Source: an uncultured Bacteroidia bacterium
GTDB taxonomy: Bacteria; Bacteroidota; Bacteroidia; Bacteroidales; UBA932
NCBI GenBank assembly: GCA_902782225.1
Contig: CACZMF010000002.1
Span: 124,001-188,000 of the forward strand
DNA length: 64,000 bases
Reading direction: 5' to 3'
In this document: piece after piece, positions 32,634 through 40,969 of the stretch
How positions within the stretch are numbered: position 1 is the stretch's first letter
How the letters are laid out: each line of letters begins with the position of its first letter
Notes under the pieces: generated by a model
Seen by the model: only the letters and a program-made list of their open reading frames with translations
The model's database searches: none
Told to the model about the DNA's origin: nothing
Translations under genes and position numbers: made by a program

Positions 32634-34403
32634 TTAATCCGAATTGGAGATTTCCTTCAATTCGTCGCGGTAGGCAGTGAGCAGGCGGGACCGGGAGATG
32701 AATCCCAGATAGCGGCGTCCGGAATCGACCACGGGAAGCCGCCACGCCCCGGTGGAGTCGAACTTCCGCATCACGCTGTCCATCTTTTCGTTCTCTTCGA
32801 TGAGGGCCGGGGCGGTCTCCATCACCCCCTCCACTCCGAGCTTGTCGTAGAGGTCGGTGCGGAGCAGGTACTTGCGCACGTTGCCTATGTCGATGAGGCC
32901 CTGGAAGCGCTGCTCCTCATCCAGCACTGCGATCACCGCGGCTGTGCTTCCCGTCACGGCGGCCACAATGTCCCGGAGGTGCTGGCCGAGGTAGATCCTG
33001 GGGTATTTGTCCCGGATGAGGGACCTGGTGTTCATAAGCGTCAGGACGGCCTGGTCGTTGTCGTGGGTCAGCAGGTCGCCGCTCTGGGCTATGCGTTTGT
33101 TGTAGATGGAATACTTGTCGAAGAGGCGCACCGTGCCGTAGGAGACCGTGGCGGTGAGGATCAGAGGGATGAGCAGCTCGTAGCCGCCTGAAATCTCGGC
33201 GATGAGGAAGATTGCGGTCATCGGGGCCTGCATCACGCCCGCCATGAGCGCGGCCATGCCCACCAGCACGAAATTCTGCTCCGGCACCGAAGCTCCCATC
33301 AGGTTGAAGCTGCGCGCCAGGACGAAGCCCGCGATTGCCCCGCAGAACAGCGTGGGGCCGAAGGTTCCTCCGTTTCCGCCGCCTGCGTTCGTGACCGTCA
33401 TCGCTATGACCTTGGTGAAGAACACAAGAGCGAAAAACACTGCGACGCCCCATCCCGAACCGGTCATGAACGACAGGACCGAACGGCCCTCCACCTCCAC
33501 TTCGCGGCCGTTCAGCAGGTCGCCCAGGACCTCGTAGCCTTCGCCGTAGAGCTGCGGGAATAGGAATATCATCAGGCCGAGGCCCAGGGCGCAGAACACC
33601 CATTTGGCGTAGGCGTTGGAAATCTTTGCGAGCTTGTCTTCGAGCCAGAGGGTGGTGCCTGTGAAGTACAGGGAACCGAAACCCAGGATGACGCCCATCA
33701 GTATGTAGAAGGGAATGTTGCCCATCGAGAAGGGCGTCAGGGTGCAGGCGAACATAGGCGTCTGCCCCCTGAAAATGTAGGCCACCACCGTTGCGGAGAT
33801 CGTGGAAATGAGCAGCGGCAGCATCGAAGACAGGGATATGTTGAACAGCAGTATCTCCATCGTGAAGAGCACCCCTGCCAGCGGGGCCTTGAAGATGCCG
33901 GCCACGGCTCCGGCCGCGCCGCACCCAAGAAGGATGGTCACGTTGCGGTAGGAGAGGTCGAAATAGCGGCCCAGGTTGCTTCCGATGGCGGCGCCGGTGT
34001 AGACTATGGGCGCTTCGGCACCGACGGAGCCGCCGAAACCAATGGTGATCGAGGATGTCAGCATCGACGACCACATGTTGTGGGGCTTTATCTTTGATTC
34101 TCCGCGGCTCACGGCCAGCAGCACCTTGGTCACTCCGTGCCCGATGTTGTCGCGTATGAGGTAGCGGAGCAGCAGCAGGGAGACCAGCATGCCGATGCCG
34201 GGCAGCAGCAGGTACTGGATGTTGTAGCTCAGGGACAGGCGGTTGTCCAGCAGGTGCTTGATGGCATCGATGCAGGTGGTCAGGAGCACGGCGGCGAGGC
34301 CTGCGCACACGCCCACGACAAAACTGAGCAGAAGCAGCCGGCTCCGCTCAGGCAATCTGTCTTTCAGGGATTTATGAGTCTGATGAGTCGTCGTCCCCGC
34401 CAT
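32634..34403 (-). CDS. ClC-family chloride channel/antiporter with CBS pair
   Basis: I place the start at the ATG at 34403 (589 residues); the longer frame to 34466 overlaps the upstream gene with a low-complexity leader. About 11 membrane helices are followed by two CBS-like segments at the C-terminus. The ion pathway motifs are present as GGSVGAEAP, retaining the gating glutamate, and GGNGGTFGPTLF. With the gating glutamate kept, coupled chloride/proton exchange is possible, although the second proton glutamate was not located. The start overlaps the preceding acidic-protein gene by about 32 bp. The glycosyltransferase follows after 28 bp. Confidence 0.9.
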   Translation of the reverse strand: MAGTTTHQTHKSLKDRLPERSRLLLLSFVVGVCAGLAAVLLTTCIDAIKHLLDNRLSLSYNIQYLLLPGIGMLVSLLLLRYLIRDNIGHGVTKVLLAVSRGESKIKPHNMWSSMLTSSITIGFGGSVGAEAPIVYTGAAIGSNLGRYFDLSYRNVTILLGCGAAGAVAGIFKAPLAGVLFTMEILLFNISLSSMLPLLISTISATVVAYIFRGQTPMFACTLTPFSMGNIPFYILMGVILGFGSLYFTGTTLWLEDKLAKISNAYAKWVFCALGLGLMIFLFPQLYGEGYEVLGDLLNGREVEVEGRSVLSFMTGSGWGVAVFFALVFFTKVIAMTVTNAGGGNGGTFGPTLFCGAIAGFVLARSFNLMGASVPEQNFVLVGMAALMAGVMQAPMTAIFLIAEISGGYELLIPLILTATVSYGTVRLFDKYSIYNKRIAQSGDLLTHDNDQAVLTLMNTRSLIRDKYPRIYLGQHLRDIVAAVTGSTAAVIAVLDEEQRFQGLIDIGNVRKYLLRTDLYDKLGVEGVMETAPALIEENEKMDSVMRKFDSTGAWRLPVVDSGRRYLGFISRSRLLTAYRDELKEISNSD

Positions 34404-34758
34404 ACTGCGAAATGTTGTCGTCGGGGAGCGGGGTGTCGCCGTCGGGAGCGGCGGTGGTGCCGGCAACTTCTTCAGTCTCGGCTTCCTCTTCTCCTTCGAG
34501 CCAGCGCTCCACGTCTTCGGGATTGTCTATGTCCACTTTGATCTTGACCAGATAGATGTCCGTGTCGGTCTCGATGGTCACGGCATAGAAGGGTTCGATC
34601 AGCTTTCCCGTGCGGGGGTTGACTCCGGGGGAGTACTTCACCAGGTCCGGAAGGAGGTCGCTGAATCCTTTCGGGTATTTTTCGTTGAACAATGCGGCGA
34701 TTTCGGCCGGAAGGTTCTCCTGGCTGATGACGTGTCTCTTCTTGCTATCTGAGTTCAT
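34372..34758 (-). CDS. Small acidic protein of unknown function
   Basis: The ATG at 34758 gives 128 residues. The N-terminal 80 residues form a compact domain with the pattern FNEKYPKGFSDLLPDL, then FYAVTIETDTDIYLVKIKV, which I recognise as a conserved Bacteroidetes hypothetical family without assigned function. The last 45 residues are very acidic and probably disordered (EGEEEAETEEV, ending GGDDDSSDS). It is the first gene before the ClC channel on the minus strand and overlaps its start, suggesting coupling. Cytoplasmic location is expected, since no signal is seen. Confidence 0.75.
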   Translation of the reverse strand: MNSDSKKRHVISQENLPAEIAALFNEKYPKGFSDLLPDLVKYSPGVNPRTGKLIEPFYAVTIETDTDIYLVKIKVDIDNPEDVERWLEGEEEAETEEVAGTTAAPDGDTPLPDDNISQYGGDDDSSDS

Positions 34759-34824
34759 TTCCTTAACTGGGATTATTCCAGTGCAATAATAAGTCAAATA
34801 TTTCAATCAAACAAGAAATATTTT

Positions 34825-34832
34825 TATCTTTG
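34825..34832 (+). promoter_or_regulatory. -7 box immediately before the sirtuin gene
   Basis: TATCTTTG matches TAnnTTTG exactly. It ends three bases before the GTG at 34836 that I take as the sirtuin start, so the transcript would have little or no leader. The interval 34759-34829 otherwise holds only AT-rich sequence. Confidence 0.5.
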
Positions 34833-34835
34833 GGT

Positions 34836-35558
34836 GTGAAGACGAAAAAAAATATTGTGGTGCTCAGCGGCTCGGGCATCAGCGCGGAAAGCGGAATCTC
34901 CACGTTCAGAGGAGGTAACGGGCTGTGGGACAATGTCCCGGTGGAAGAAATATGCACTCCTGAGGGCTGGATGCGGAATCCGGCCAAGGTGCTGAAGTTC
35001 TACAACAATCTGCGTGCGCAGATGGCCACGAAGGAGCCCAACGAGGCCCACCGCATCGTGGCGGAGCTCGAATCGGACCACAATGTCTGCGTGGTCACGC
35101 AGAACGTCGACAACCTCCACGAGCGCGCCGGCAGCACCCGCGTGGTCCATCTCCACGGCGAACTGACCAAGGTGCGCCCGGAAGACTGCTACACCGAGCG
35201 CGACGGCTATTCCCTCAAGTACGTCCAGGACATAGGCTACCGGGCTGTGGAGCTGGGCGAGGTCGGCGGGCCCCGCTCGCGGCAGCTGCGGCCTCACATC
35301 GTGTGGTTCGGGGAGGCGGTGCCCAATCTGGAGACTGCGGCGCGGCTCGTCAGCGTGGCCGACATCCTGGTGATCGTGGGCACCTCGCTGCAGGTCTATC
35401 CCGCCGCCAGCCTCTACCACTACGCCCCCTCCGGCTGCCGCATCTATCTCATCGACCCCGACGACAAACTCGGCGGCCACATCCCAGGAGTGACCTTTAT
35501 CAATGATGTGGCCACTGCCGGTATGCGGCGATTCAAGGAAGATTTGCAGAATCTCTGA
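34836..35558 (+). CDS. cobB: Sir2-family NAD-dependent protein deacylase
   Basis: A sirtuin of 240 residues starting at GTG 34836; a TTG at 34830 lies inside the promoter box and is less likely. NAD-binding motifs are GSGISAESGISTFRG near the N-terminus, TQNVDNLHERAG and VVHLHGE with the catalytic histidine, and GTSLQVYPAASL. The two CxxC pairs that bind structural zinc in most sirtuins are missing; the region reads RPEDCYTERDGYSLKY. Zinc-free forms of this kind are known in Bacteroidetes. It removes acyl groups from lysines using NAD. The tRNA-Thr promoter overlaps its last bases. Confidence 0.9.
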   Translation: MKTKKNIVVLSGSGISAESGISTFRGGNGLWDNVPVEEICTPEGWMRNPAKVLKFYNNLRAQMATKEPNEAHRIVAELESDHNVCVVTQNVDNLHERAGSTRVVHLHGELTKVRPEDCYTERDGYSLKYVQDIGYRAVELGEVGGPRSRQLRPHIVWFGEAVPNLETAARLVSVADILVIVGTSLQVYPAASLYHYAPSGCRIYLIDPDDKLGGHIPGVTFINDVATAGMRRFKEDLQNL

Positions 35559-35574
35559 AAAAGATTTATATTTG
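35543..35574 (+). promoter_or_regulatory. Promoter of tRNA-Thr
   Basis: TTTG at 35543-35546 and TATATTTG at 35567-35574 are separated by 20 bases, which is the expected spacing of the Bacteroidetes -33 and -7 boxes. The tRNA begins 12 bases downstream. The -33 box lies inside the end of the sirtuin gene. Confidence 0.75.
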
Positions 35575-35585
35575 CAGTCCCAAAA

Positions 35586-35658
35586 GCCACTTTAGCTCAG
35601 TCGGTAGAGCAGCGCATTCGTAACGCGCAGGTCGTCAGTTCGAGCCTGATGAGTGGCT
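35586..35658 (+). tRNA. tRNA-Thr (anticodon CGT)
   Basis: The 73 bases fold into a full cloverleaf. The acceptor GCCACTT pairs with GAGTGGC, the D stem GCTC with GAGC, and the T stem GTCAG with CTGAT around TTCGAGC. The anticodon loop TTCGTAA gives CGT, reading ACG threonine codons. The last pair of the anticodon stem (A31-C39) is a mismatch. No 3' CCA is encoded. Promoter and terminator flank it closely. Confidence 0.93.
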
Positions 35659-35659
35659 C

Positions 35660-35697
35660 AAAAAAAGAGATTCGCTATCCAGCGAATCTCTTTTTTT
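35660..35697 (+). terminator. Intrinsic terminator after tRNA-Thr
   Basis: The 17-base arms 35660-35676 and 35681-35697 are perfectly complementary around a four-base loop, beginning with seven As and ending in seven Ts. It can terminate in either direction, serving the tRNA on the plus strand and possibly nhaA on the minus strand. Confidence 0.93.
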
Positions 35698-35756
35698 GAG
35701 CCATCTATAATCCCCCTGCACCCCCAGGGGACGGGGGGCGTTCCCCCCGACACCCC

Positions 35757-35787
35757 CTGTCATTCTGAGCGAAGCGAAGAATCTGCA
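35757..35787. repeat. Dispersed repeat of the CATTCTGAGCGAAGCGAAG type at the end of nhaA
   Basis: The sequence matches a short repeat widespread between bacterial genes and has a diverged relative at 52249-52286 in the opposite orientation. Here it supplies the last residues (DSSLRSE) and the stop codon of nhaA. Two further small hairpins made of C and G runs lie at about 35711-35755. Confidence 0.7.
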
Positions 35788-37199
35788 TCCTTCAGGGGCT
35801 TGGAGGCCTTGTGGACGAGGGTGATGAGCAGCGAGCCGAGGAGGCCGGCGCTGACGGACCCCATCAGGACGGCGATCTTGCCGGCGTTGCGGAGATGCTC
35901 GGTGACGTGGGGAAGGAGGTGGCCGAAGGACAGCGTGTCCACGAAAATGCTCATCGTGAAGCCGATGCCTCCGAGGCAGGCCACGGCGAAGAACATCTTC
36001 CAGTTGGCCTTTTCCGGCATCGCGCCGGCTTTCAGCTTGATGGCGAGCCAGCTGAAAAGGGTGATACCCACCGGCTTGCCCAGCAGCAATCCAAGGAAGA
36101 TACCCATCGAGACGCTTCCCAGGGCGGGGTCGTAGGCGAACACGTTGAAATACGACGGGTCGCTAATCTCCACACCCGCGTTGGCAAGGGCGAAGATGGG
36201 CATTATCAGGAAGTTGACCCAGGGGCTCAGGGCGTGCTCCACCCGGTAGCTCATGTCCATGGAGCCGTGGGCTATGCTCTCGAGCTTGCGCAGGCAGTGC
36301 TTCTGCGGCCCGTTGGGGAACGGCTCCCCGTCGATGCCGTCGTAGGAGTCCAGCTTGGCTATGTAGCGGTTGCGCTTATGGATGTACTGGCTCTTGTTGT
36401 ATCGCGACGTGGACGGAATAAGGAAGGCCATCACAACGCCGGACATCGTGGCATGTATGCCGCTGTAGTAGAAGAGGGCCCACACCACTATCGCCAGGAA
36501 AATGTAGGGGAACATGTTCTTTTCCCCGAGCTTTCGCAGTAGGAAGGTGAACCCTATGACCATCAGGGCGATGAGCAGCAGGGGGAAGTTGATGCTGCCC
36601 CCGTAGAAAATGGCCACGACCAGGATGGCGATGAGGTCGTCCGCGATGGCGAGCGCCGTCAGGAACACCTTCAGCGACACCGGGACCTTGTCCGACAGCA
36701 CCGACAGTATGCACACGGCGAAGGCGATGTCGGTGGCGGTGGGGATGCCCCAGCCGGAAGAGGCTGCAGTGCCATGGTTCACAAGGGTGTAGATGAGGGC
36801 GGGAACGATGACTCCGCCGAAAGCCGCGATCACGGGCAGCATTGCTTTCCTGACGGACGAAAGCTCTCCGTGGGAGATCTCACGCCGGATTTCGAGCCCG
36901 ACGGTGAAGAAGAACACCACCATCAGGATGTCGTTGATGAACTTCTCGACGGTGAGGTCCCTGGGGAACAATATGTTGACGGATCCGTCCGGGCTGGCGA
37001 AGTGCAGCTGCATGCTCGTCTCCAGGAACGCGTGGTAGAAATGCTTGGTGAACGGAAGGTTCGCCAGGAGCATTGCCACGATCACGCACAGCAGGAGCAG
37101 AGCCCCCTGGAACCAAGGTTTCTTGCTGATGCTGTCGCTGCGCTTGTTGATGGCGACCATGCTTTTGTTCCAGGTGTAGATGGGGATAAGTTTTGCCAT
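35760..37199 (-). CDS. nhaA: Na+/H+ antiporter NhaA
   Basis: An inner-membrane antiporter of 479 residues exporting sodium in exchange for protons. The conserved ALAIADDLIAILVVAIF stretch carries the paired aspartates of the ion site. Further family blocks are LPVIAAFGGVIVPALIY and GIPTATDIAFAVCILSVL. The enzyme is longer than the 388-residue E. coli protein because of an extended N-terminus and a cytoplasmic loop of about 60 residues (after STSRYNKSQYIHKR). The C-terminal DSSLRSE and the stop codon come from a dispersed intergenic repeat. It lies 15 bp after the exonuclease gene. Confidence 0.93.
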   Translation of the reverse strand: MAKLIPIYTWNKSMVAINKRSDSISKKPWFQGALLLLCVIVAMLLANLPFTKHFYHAFLETSMQLHFASPDGSVNILFPRDLTVEKFINDILMVVFFFTVGLEIRREISHGELSSVRKAMLPVIAAFGGVIVPALIYTLVNHGTAASSGWGIPTATDIAFAVCILSVLSDKVPVSLKVFLTALAIADDLIAILVVAIFYGGSINFPLLLIALMVIGFTFLLRKLGEKNMFPYIFLAIVVWALFYYSGIHATMSGVVMAFLIPSTSRYNKSQYIHKRNRYIAKLDSYDGIDGEPFPNGPQKHCLRKLESIAHGSMDMSYRVEHALSPWVNFLIMPIFALANAGVEISDPSYFNVFAYDPALGSVSMGIFLGLLLGKPVGITLFSWLAIKLKAGAMPEKANWKMFFAVACLGGIGFTMSIFVDTLSFGHLLPHVTEHLRNAGKIAVLMGSVSAGLLGSLLITLVHKASKPLKDADSSLRSE

Positions 37200-37214
37200 A
37201 GTCGGACTGAAATG

Positions 37215-38048
37215 TTAGCTGCGTTTGAACTTCTCCGCAAGCTTTTCGAGCTTGAACTGGTTTTCAAGCTTTTCGAACTGCTTCTTGGTGTCGAGGGTGA
37301 AGCTGCCCTGCTGTATCCAGGCGAAATAAGAAGGCTCGGTGAAATAGACCTGCCTTGCCGTCTTGCCTTTGTGCTTGCCGAAATTGATCACGGCTTCGCC
37401 GGCGTCGTTGTAGATGAGGTGACCGGAGAAATCCACGTATTTGCGGCCCACGAAGGAAGACAGGCATTCGATATCGTTTTTCAGCTGCGTGGGATAGCGG
37501 TCCAGCTGGGCCTTGAGCACTTCGTAGGTGGCCAGGGTGTCGGCTTCGGCGGTGTGGGCGTTTTCGAAATCCTCGCCGCCGCAGTAGAAGCGGTAGGCGG
37601 CCCGGAGGTTGCGGGGCTCCATCGCGTGGAAGATGTTCTGCACGTCCACCATCTTGGGCTGATGGAGGTCCACCCCAAGGTCTTTGCCTGCGGCCGCAGC
37701 CCTTTCGAACTCCTCCGCCAGCATAGGCAGGTCGAATTTCTGGGAGTTGAATCCGGCAAGGTCGCTGTCCTGTATCCAGGATGCGATCTCGTCGGCCAGT
37801 TCGAAGAAAGTCGGGCAGCCGGTCAGCATGTCGTCGGTCACTCCGTTCACGGCGGAGGCGCCGGGCTCGATGGGCCGCTGGCAGGCGTTGATGTAGTCCC
37901 AAGGCTTTATCTTCCAGGTCTTTATGCGCTGCTCGCCGCCGGGAAATACCTTCACGAAACTGAGCTCTATGATAGAATTTACAGCAATATCCAGCCCCGT
38001 GCTTTCTATGTCGAAGAACAGAAGGGGCCTTTGCAGTTGGAGTTCCAT
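37215..38048 (-). CDS. DnaQ-like 3'-5' exonuclease
   Basis: A 277-residue DEDD exonuclease. Exo I is LLFFDIESTGLD, Exo II NSQKFDLPMLAEEF and Exo III in AHTAEADTLATYEVL (H then D, the DEDDh type). The C-terminal 60 residues include VINFGKHKGKTARQVY, a small domain often attached to such nucleases in Bacteroidetes. The gene follows dnaN by only 4 bp on the same strand, so a proofreading or repair role connected with the clamp is likely. It could alternatively act in RNA or DNA end trimming; it is not the polymerase-bound epsilon subunit by sequence alone. Confidence 0.88.
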   Translation of the reverse strand: MELQLQRPLLFFDIESTGLDIAVNSIIELSFVKVFPGGEQRIKTWKIKPWDYINACQRPIEPGASAVNGVTDDMLTGCPTFFELADEIASWIQDSDLAGFNSQKFDLPMLAEEFERAAAAGKDLGVDLHQPKMVDVQNIFHAMEPRNLRAAYRFYCGGEDFENAHTAEADTLATYEVLKAQLDRYPTQLKNDIECLSSFVGRKYVDFSGHLIYNDAGEAVINFGKHKGKTARQVYFTEPSYFAWIQQGSFTLDTKKQFEKLENQFKLEKLAEKFKRS

Positions 38049-38052
38049 ATTG

Positions 38053-39171
38053 TCAAGAAATCATTATAGGCATCAGGATGCCGCAGATCTTTTCGCTGGC
38101 GGCCTCTTCCTCGGAAGGAATGATGAGGGCGGCCCTGCGGGCGTCCATAAACTTCATCACCAAGGTCTCGCAGCTCATGTTGTTGAGTATGTCCACGAGG
38201 AACGAGGACTTGAACCCTATCGCAAGCTCTTCGCCGGCATAGTCGCACTCGAGCTTCTCATAGGCGGCAAGGGCGAAGCCGAGGTCCTGGGCGGTGATTT
38301 CCAGCTGGCCGGGGGCGAGGTTGAACTTCACGTGGTTGGAGGCCTTGTTGGCGCACACCGACACGCGGCGCACGGTGTTGAGAAGCTGGATGCGGTCTAT
38401 CCTCAGCACGTTGGAATTGTTCTGGGGGATGACGTCGCGATACTTGGGGTACTTGCCCACGATGAGGCGGCAGACCATCATGGTGGCGCCGTAGGTGAAG
38501 ACCACGTTTGCAGCATCGAAGCGGACGGTCACGTCGCCTTCGCCCTTGTCGATGAGGGAACGGAGCACTGCTGCCGGCTTCTTGTGGAGTATGAACGAGG
38601 ACTTCTGGGCGGCCTTCACGTCGTCTGTGGTGTAGCAGATGAGTTTGTGGGAGTCGGAAGCCACGAGGGTCGTGCTGGCAGTGTCGATATCGAAGAAGAT
38701 ACCGTTCATCGCGGGACGCATCTCGTCGTCTGCGGTGGCGTAGATCGTGCCTCCGATGCCGTCAGCCAGGGACTGGGCCGGGAACTCCACGGTCTCGGCG
38801 TCGTCGCCCACGGTCTTGATTTCCGGATAGTCGGCGGCGGGGAAGAACGGAAGCGAGGAGTTACCGTTGTTCCAGATGCATTCGAAGGATGCGTCGGTCT
38901 TTGTCTTGATGGTCAGCGGCTGGTCGGGGAGGGCCTTGAGAAGCTCTGCGAGCTGGCGGGCGGGCACTGCGATGCTGCCGCCTTCCTTGACGTCGACCTC
39001 CACGGCCGTGCGCAGGGTCAGTTCCTGGTCGGAAGCCGTTATCTCCAGCTTGCCGTCGCCGAGGACGAAGAGGAAATTTTCCAGAATGGGGAGGGAAGTC
39101 TTGGCCGGAATCGCCTTGGAGACGTTCAGCACTCCTTTGAGCAGCTCTGCGCTTGAAACTATGAATTCCAT
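38053..39171 (-). CDS. dnaN: DNA polymerase III beta sliding clamp
   Basis: A 372-residue protein, the usual length, with three repeated clamp domains. The start MEFIVSSAELLKGVLNVSKAIP and the C-terminal ending GILMPIMI are typical for Bacteroidetes beta subunits. It encircles DNA and tethers replicative polymerase. The gene leads a minus-strand unit with the exonuclease and nhaA. It is transcribed divergently from the HtrA gene across 107 bp. Confidence 0.96.
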   Translation of the reverse strand: MEFIVSSAELLKGVLNVSKAIPAKTSLPILENFLFVLGDGKLEITASDQELTLRTAVEVDVKEGGSIAVPARQLAELLKALPDQPLTIKTKTDASFECIWNNGNSSLPFFPAADYPEIKTVGDDAETVEFPAQSLADGIGGTIYATADDEMRPAMNGIFFDIDTASTTLVASDSHKLICYTTDDVKAAQKSSFILHKKPAAVLRSLIDKGEGDVTVRFDAANVVFTYGATMMVCRLIVGKYPKYRDVIPQNNSNVLRIDRIQLLNTVRRVSVCANKASNHVKFNLAPGQLEITAQDLGFALAAYEKLECDYAGEELAIGFKSSFLVDILNNMSCETLVMKFMDARRAALIIPSEEEAASEKICGILMPIMIS

Positions 39172-39199
39172 ATAAATAAATCCTTTGTTATAATTCGCA

Positions 39200-39207
39200 C
39201 AAAAATA
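39200..39207 (-). promoter_or_regulatory. Putative -7 box for dnaN
   Basis: On the minus strand TATTTTTG matches TAnnTTTG and would start transcription about 20 bases before the dnaN ATG. The region is AT-rich, so chance occurrence is possible, and no -33 TTTG stands at the right distance. Confidence 0.35.
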
Positions 39208-39237
39208 ATAAAAATATTCGGGACATTTGGCACACTC

Positions 39238-39270
39238 TTTGACTTTTTAAGGGACTCGGAAACAAATTTG
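39238..39270 (+). promoter_or_regulatory. Putative promoter for the HtrA protease
   Basis: TTTG at 39238-39241 is followed after 21 bases by CAAATTTG (39263-39270), one mismatch from TAnnTTTG. The spacing is right. The ATG lies eight bases after the box, so the leader would be very short. Confidence 0.4.
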
Positions 39271-39278
39271 AACATTAT

Positions 39279-40694
39279 ATGGCAAAAAATTTCTTTACAG
39301 TGTTTGCGTCAGTGCTGCTCAGCGGCCTGACAGCCTGGGGGATAGTCAAGGCTGCAACGCCCCGGCAGAGCGAAATTGTGTACAATGAACAGGGGGAACC
39401 GGTGGCTGGTACTGTCAATTTGTCAGTATCGGACTATCCGGATTTCACCTACGCGGCTGAACACGCTGTCGAGGCGGTGGTCTACGTGAAGGTCACCGTC
39501 AAATACCAGCAGCAGTATATGATAGATCCGTTCTTCCGCTTCTTCTTCGGCGACGAGGGCCAGCCCCAGACCCGCGAGCAGGAGCGCCAGGGCAGCGGAT
39601 CCGGCGTCATCATACGCCCCGACGGCTACATCGTGACCAACAACCACGTGGTCCAGAACGCCAGCAAGATTGAAGTCACCCTGAACAACAACAAGACATA
39701 TTCCGCCACCGTCATCGGCACCGACCCCGCCACCGACGTGGCCCTGATAAAGATCGACGCTGCCGGCCTGCCCACCCTGAAGTTCGCAGACTCCGACAAG
39801 CTCCGCCTCGGCGAGTGGGTGCTCGCTATCGGCTCTCCGCTCGGCGAAGAACTCCGTTCCACCATCACCGCCGGCATCGTGAGCGCAAAGGGCCGTTCGA
39901 TGCCCAGCAACGGTGAATTCAAGATCGAATCCTTCATCCAGACCGATGCGGCCGTCAATCCCGGCAACTCCGGTGGCGCCCTCGTGAACAAGGCCGGCGA
40001 ACTGGTGGGCATCAACACCGCCATCATTTCGACCACCGGATCCTACACCGGATACTCTTTCGCAGTGCCTTCCAACATAGTCAGCAAGATTGTCAGCGAC
40101 CTGATCGACTTCGGATCCGTGAAGCGCGCCCTGCTCGGCGTGACTATGTCCCCGGTCACGGACAAGATTGCCAAGGATATGAAGCTCAACTCGCTGGACG
40201 GCGTCTATATCAACGAAGTGGCCAAGGGCAGCGCGGCAGACAAGGCCGGCGTCAAGAAGGAAGACATCCTGGTGAAGGTCGACTCCACCTTGATCAAGAC
40301 CCCGTCCGACCTGCAGGTCGTAGTGAACCAGTTCCACCCCGGCGACAGGGCAGTCCTCACCGTGATCCGTGACGGCCGGGAGAAGGAACTCGAAGTGCAG
40401 TTCCAGGGCACGACTGAGGCCACGGGCACTGTCGCCGAAGACGGAAGCGTCGCTTTCTACGGCGCCCGCATCGGCCTCACTTCCAGGGGAGTGGAGATCC
40501 TTTCCGCGGGCAGCGGCAAGCTCGCCCAGGCCGGCGGCGAAGACGGCTTCGTGATCCAGTTCGTCAACGACCAGAAGGTGTCAAAGCCCCAGGATGTCAT
40601 CGAGATAGCCAAGAAGGCCCGCCGCAGCATCGTCATCGAAGGCGTGACCTCCACCGGCCGCCAGGGCTACTTCGCCTTCGGCAAGGATGAATAA
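39279..40694 (+). CDS. HtrA/DegP-family periplasmic serine protease
   Basis: A 471-residue protease-chaperone of the cell envelope. The N-terminal hydrophobic segment (about 4-26) is a signal peptide or anchor. The trypsin-like triad is His123 (TNNHVVQNA), Asp153 (DPATDVALI) and Ser231 (NPGNSGGAL). Two PDZ regions follow (about 265-355 and 385-471). HtrA proteins degrade or refold misfolded exported proteins and often respond to envelope stress. It is a single-gene unit with a promoter candidate upstream and a clear terminator downstream. Confidence 0.95.
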   Translation: MAKNFFTVFASVLLSGLTAWGIVKAATPRQSEIVYNEQGEPVAGTVNLSVSDYPDFTYAAEHAVEAVVYVKVTVKYQQQYMIDPFFRFFFGDEGQPQTREQERQGSGSGVIIRPDGYIVTNNHVVQNASKIEVTLNNNKTYSATVIGTDPATDVALIKIDAAGLPTLKFADSDKLRLGEWVLAIGSPLGEELRSTITAGIVSAKGRSMPSNGEFKIESFIQTDAAVNPGNSGGALVNKAGELVGINTAIISTTGSYTGYSFAVPSNIVSKIVSDLIDFGSVKRALLGVTMSPVTDKIAKDMKLNSLDGVYINEVAKGSAADKAGVKKEDILVKVDSTLIKTPSDLQVVVNQFHPGDRAVLTVIRDGREKELEVQFQGTTEATGTVAEDGSVAFYGARIGLTSRGVEILSAGSGKLAQAGGEDGFVIQFVNDQKVSKPQDVIEIAKKARRSIVIEGVTSTGRQGYFAFGKDE

Positions 40695-40729
40695 ATATCG
40701 TTTTTTCAAACGATCTTAAATAGCATATT

Positions 40730-40766
40730 GAGGGTGTATTCCACGTGTTGAATACACCCTCTTTTG
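40730..40766 (+). terminator. Intrinsic terminator after the HtrA gene
   Basis: The 12-base arms 40730-40741 and 40750-40761 pair perfectly around an eight-base loop and are followed by TTTTG. It marks the boundary between GC-rich sequence and the AT-rich region that follows. Confidence 0.88.
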
Positions 40767-40798
40767 TGCATTTACCTAGTTTTTTTGATTATTTATGC

Positions 40799-40806
40799 TA
40801 TTTTTG
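40799..40806 (+). promoter_or_regulatory. Putative -7 box for the small-peptide and lipoprotein genes
   Basis: TATTTTTG matches TAnnTTTG and lies 27 bases before the small ORF start. The sequence context is AT-rich, which raises the chance of a random match. A TTTG at 40784-40787 is too close for a -33 element. Confidence 0.45.
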
Positions 40807-40833
40807 CTGAGAGTAAGACAATCATGCATTTTT

Positions 40834-40965
40834 ATGAAAAGGCACCCTTATTATGATTCTCCTGATGCGGAAGTACTGCAACTGGATTTCTTGACCATGT
40901 TCTGCGACAGTTTTACTGGTGGTAATGAGCAATACGAAGAAGAAGATTACGTTTGGAATTCTTAA
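40834..40965 (+). CDS. 43-residue peptide of the Bacteroidales small-protein type
   Basis: An ATG at 40834 opens a 43-codon frame ending in TAA at 40963-40965, four bases before the next gene's ATG. The peptide starts MKRHPYYDSPDAEVLQLDF and has one cysteine (TMFCDSF), then GGNEQYEEEDYVWNS. I recall many short Bacteroidales ORFs with the same plan: a Lys/Arg start, a proline followed by an EVL/EVI strand, one cysteine, then Gly/Ser and acidic residues. They often stand before large surface proteins and have no known function. The tight spacing to the downstream lipoprotein gene suggests translational coupling. It is too short for standard gene callers, and coding status is inferred from the pattern and context. 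Confidence 0.6.
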   Translation: MKRHPYYDSPDAEVLQLDFLTMFCDSFTGGNEQYEEEDYVWNS

Positions 40966-40969
40966 AGAA

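Noticed and set aside
40919-40969. Upstream start for the giant lipoprotein gene at 40919
   Set aside because: It would overlap the small peptide gene and place 17 charged residues before the lipoprotein signal.
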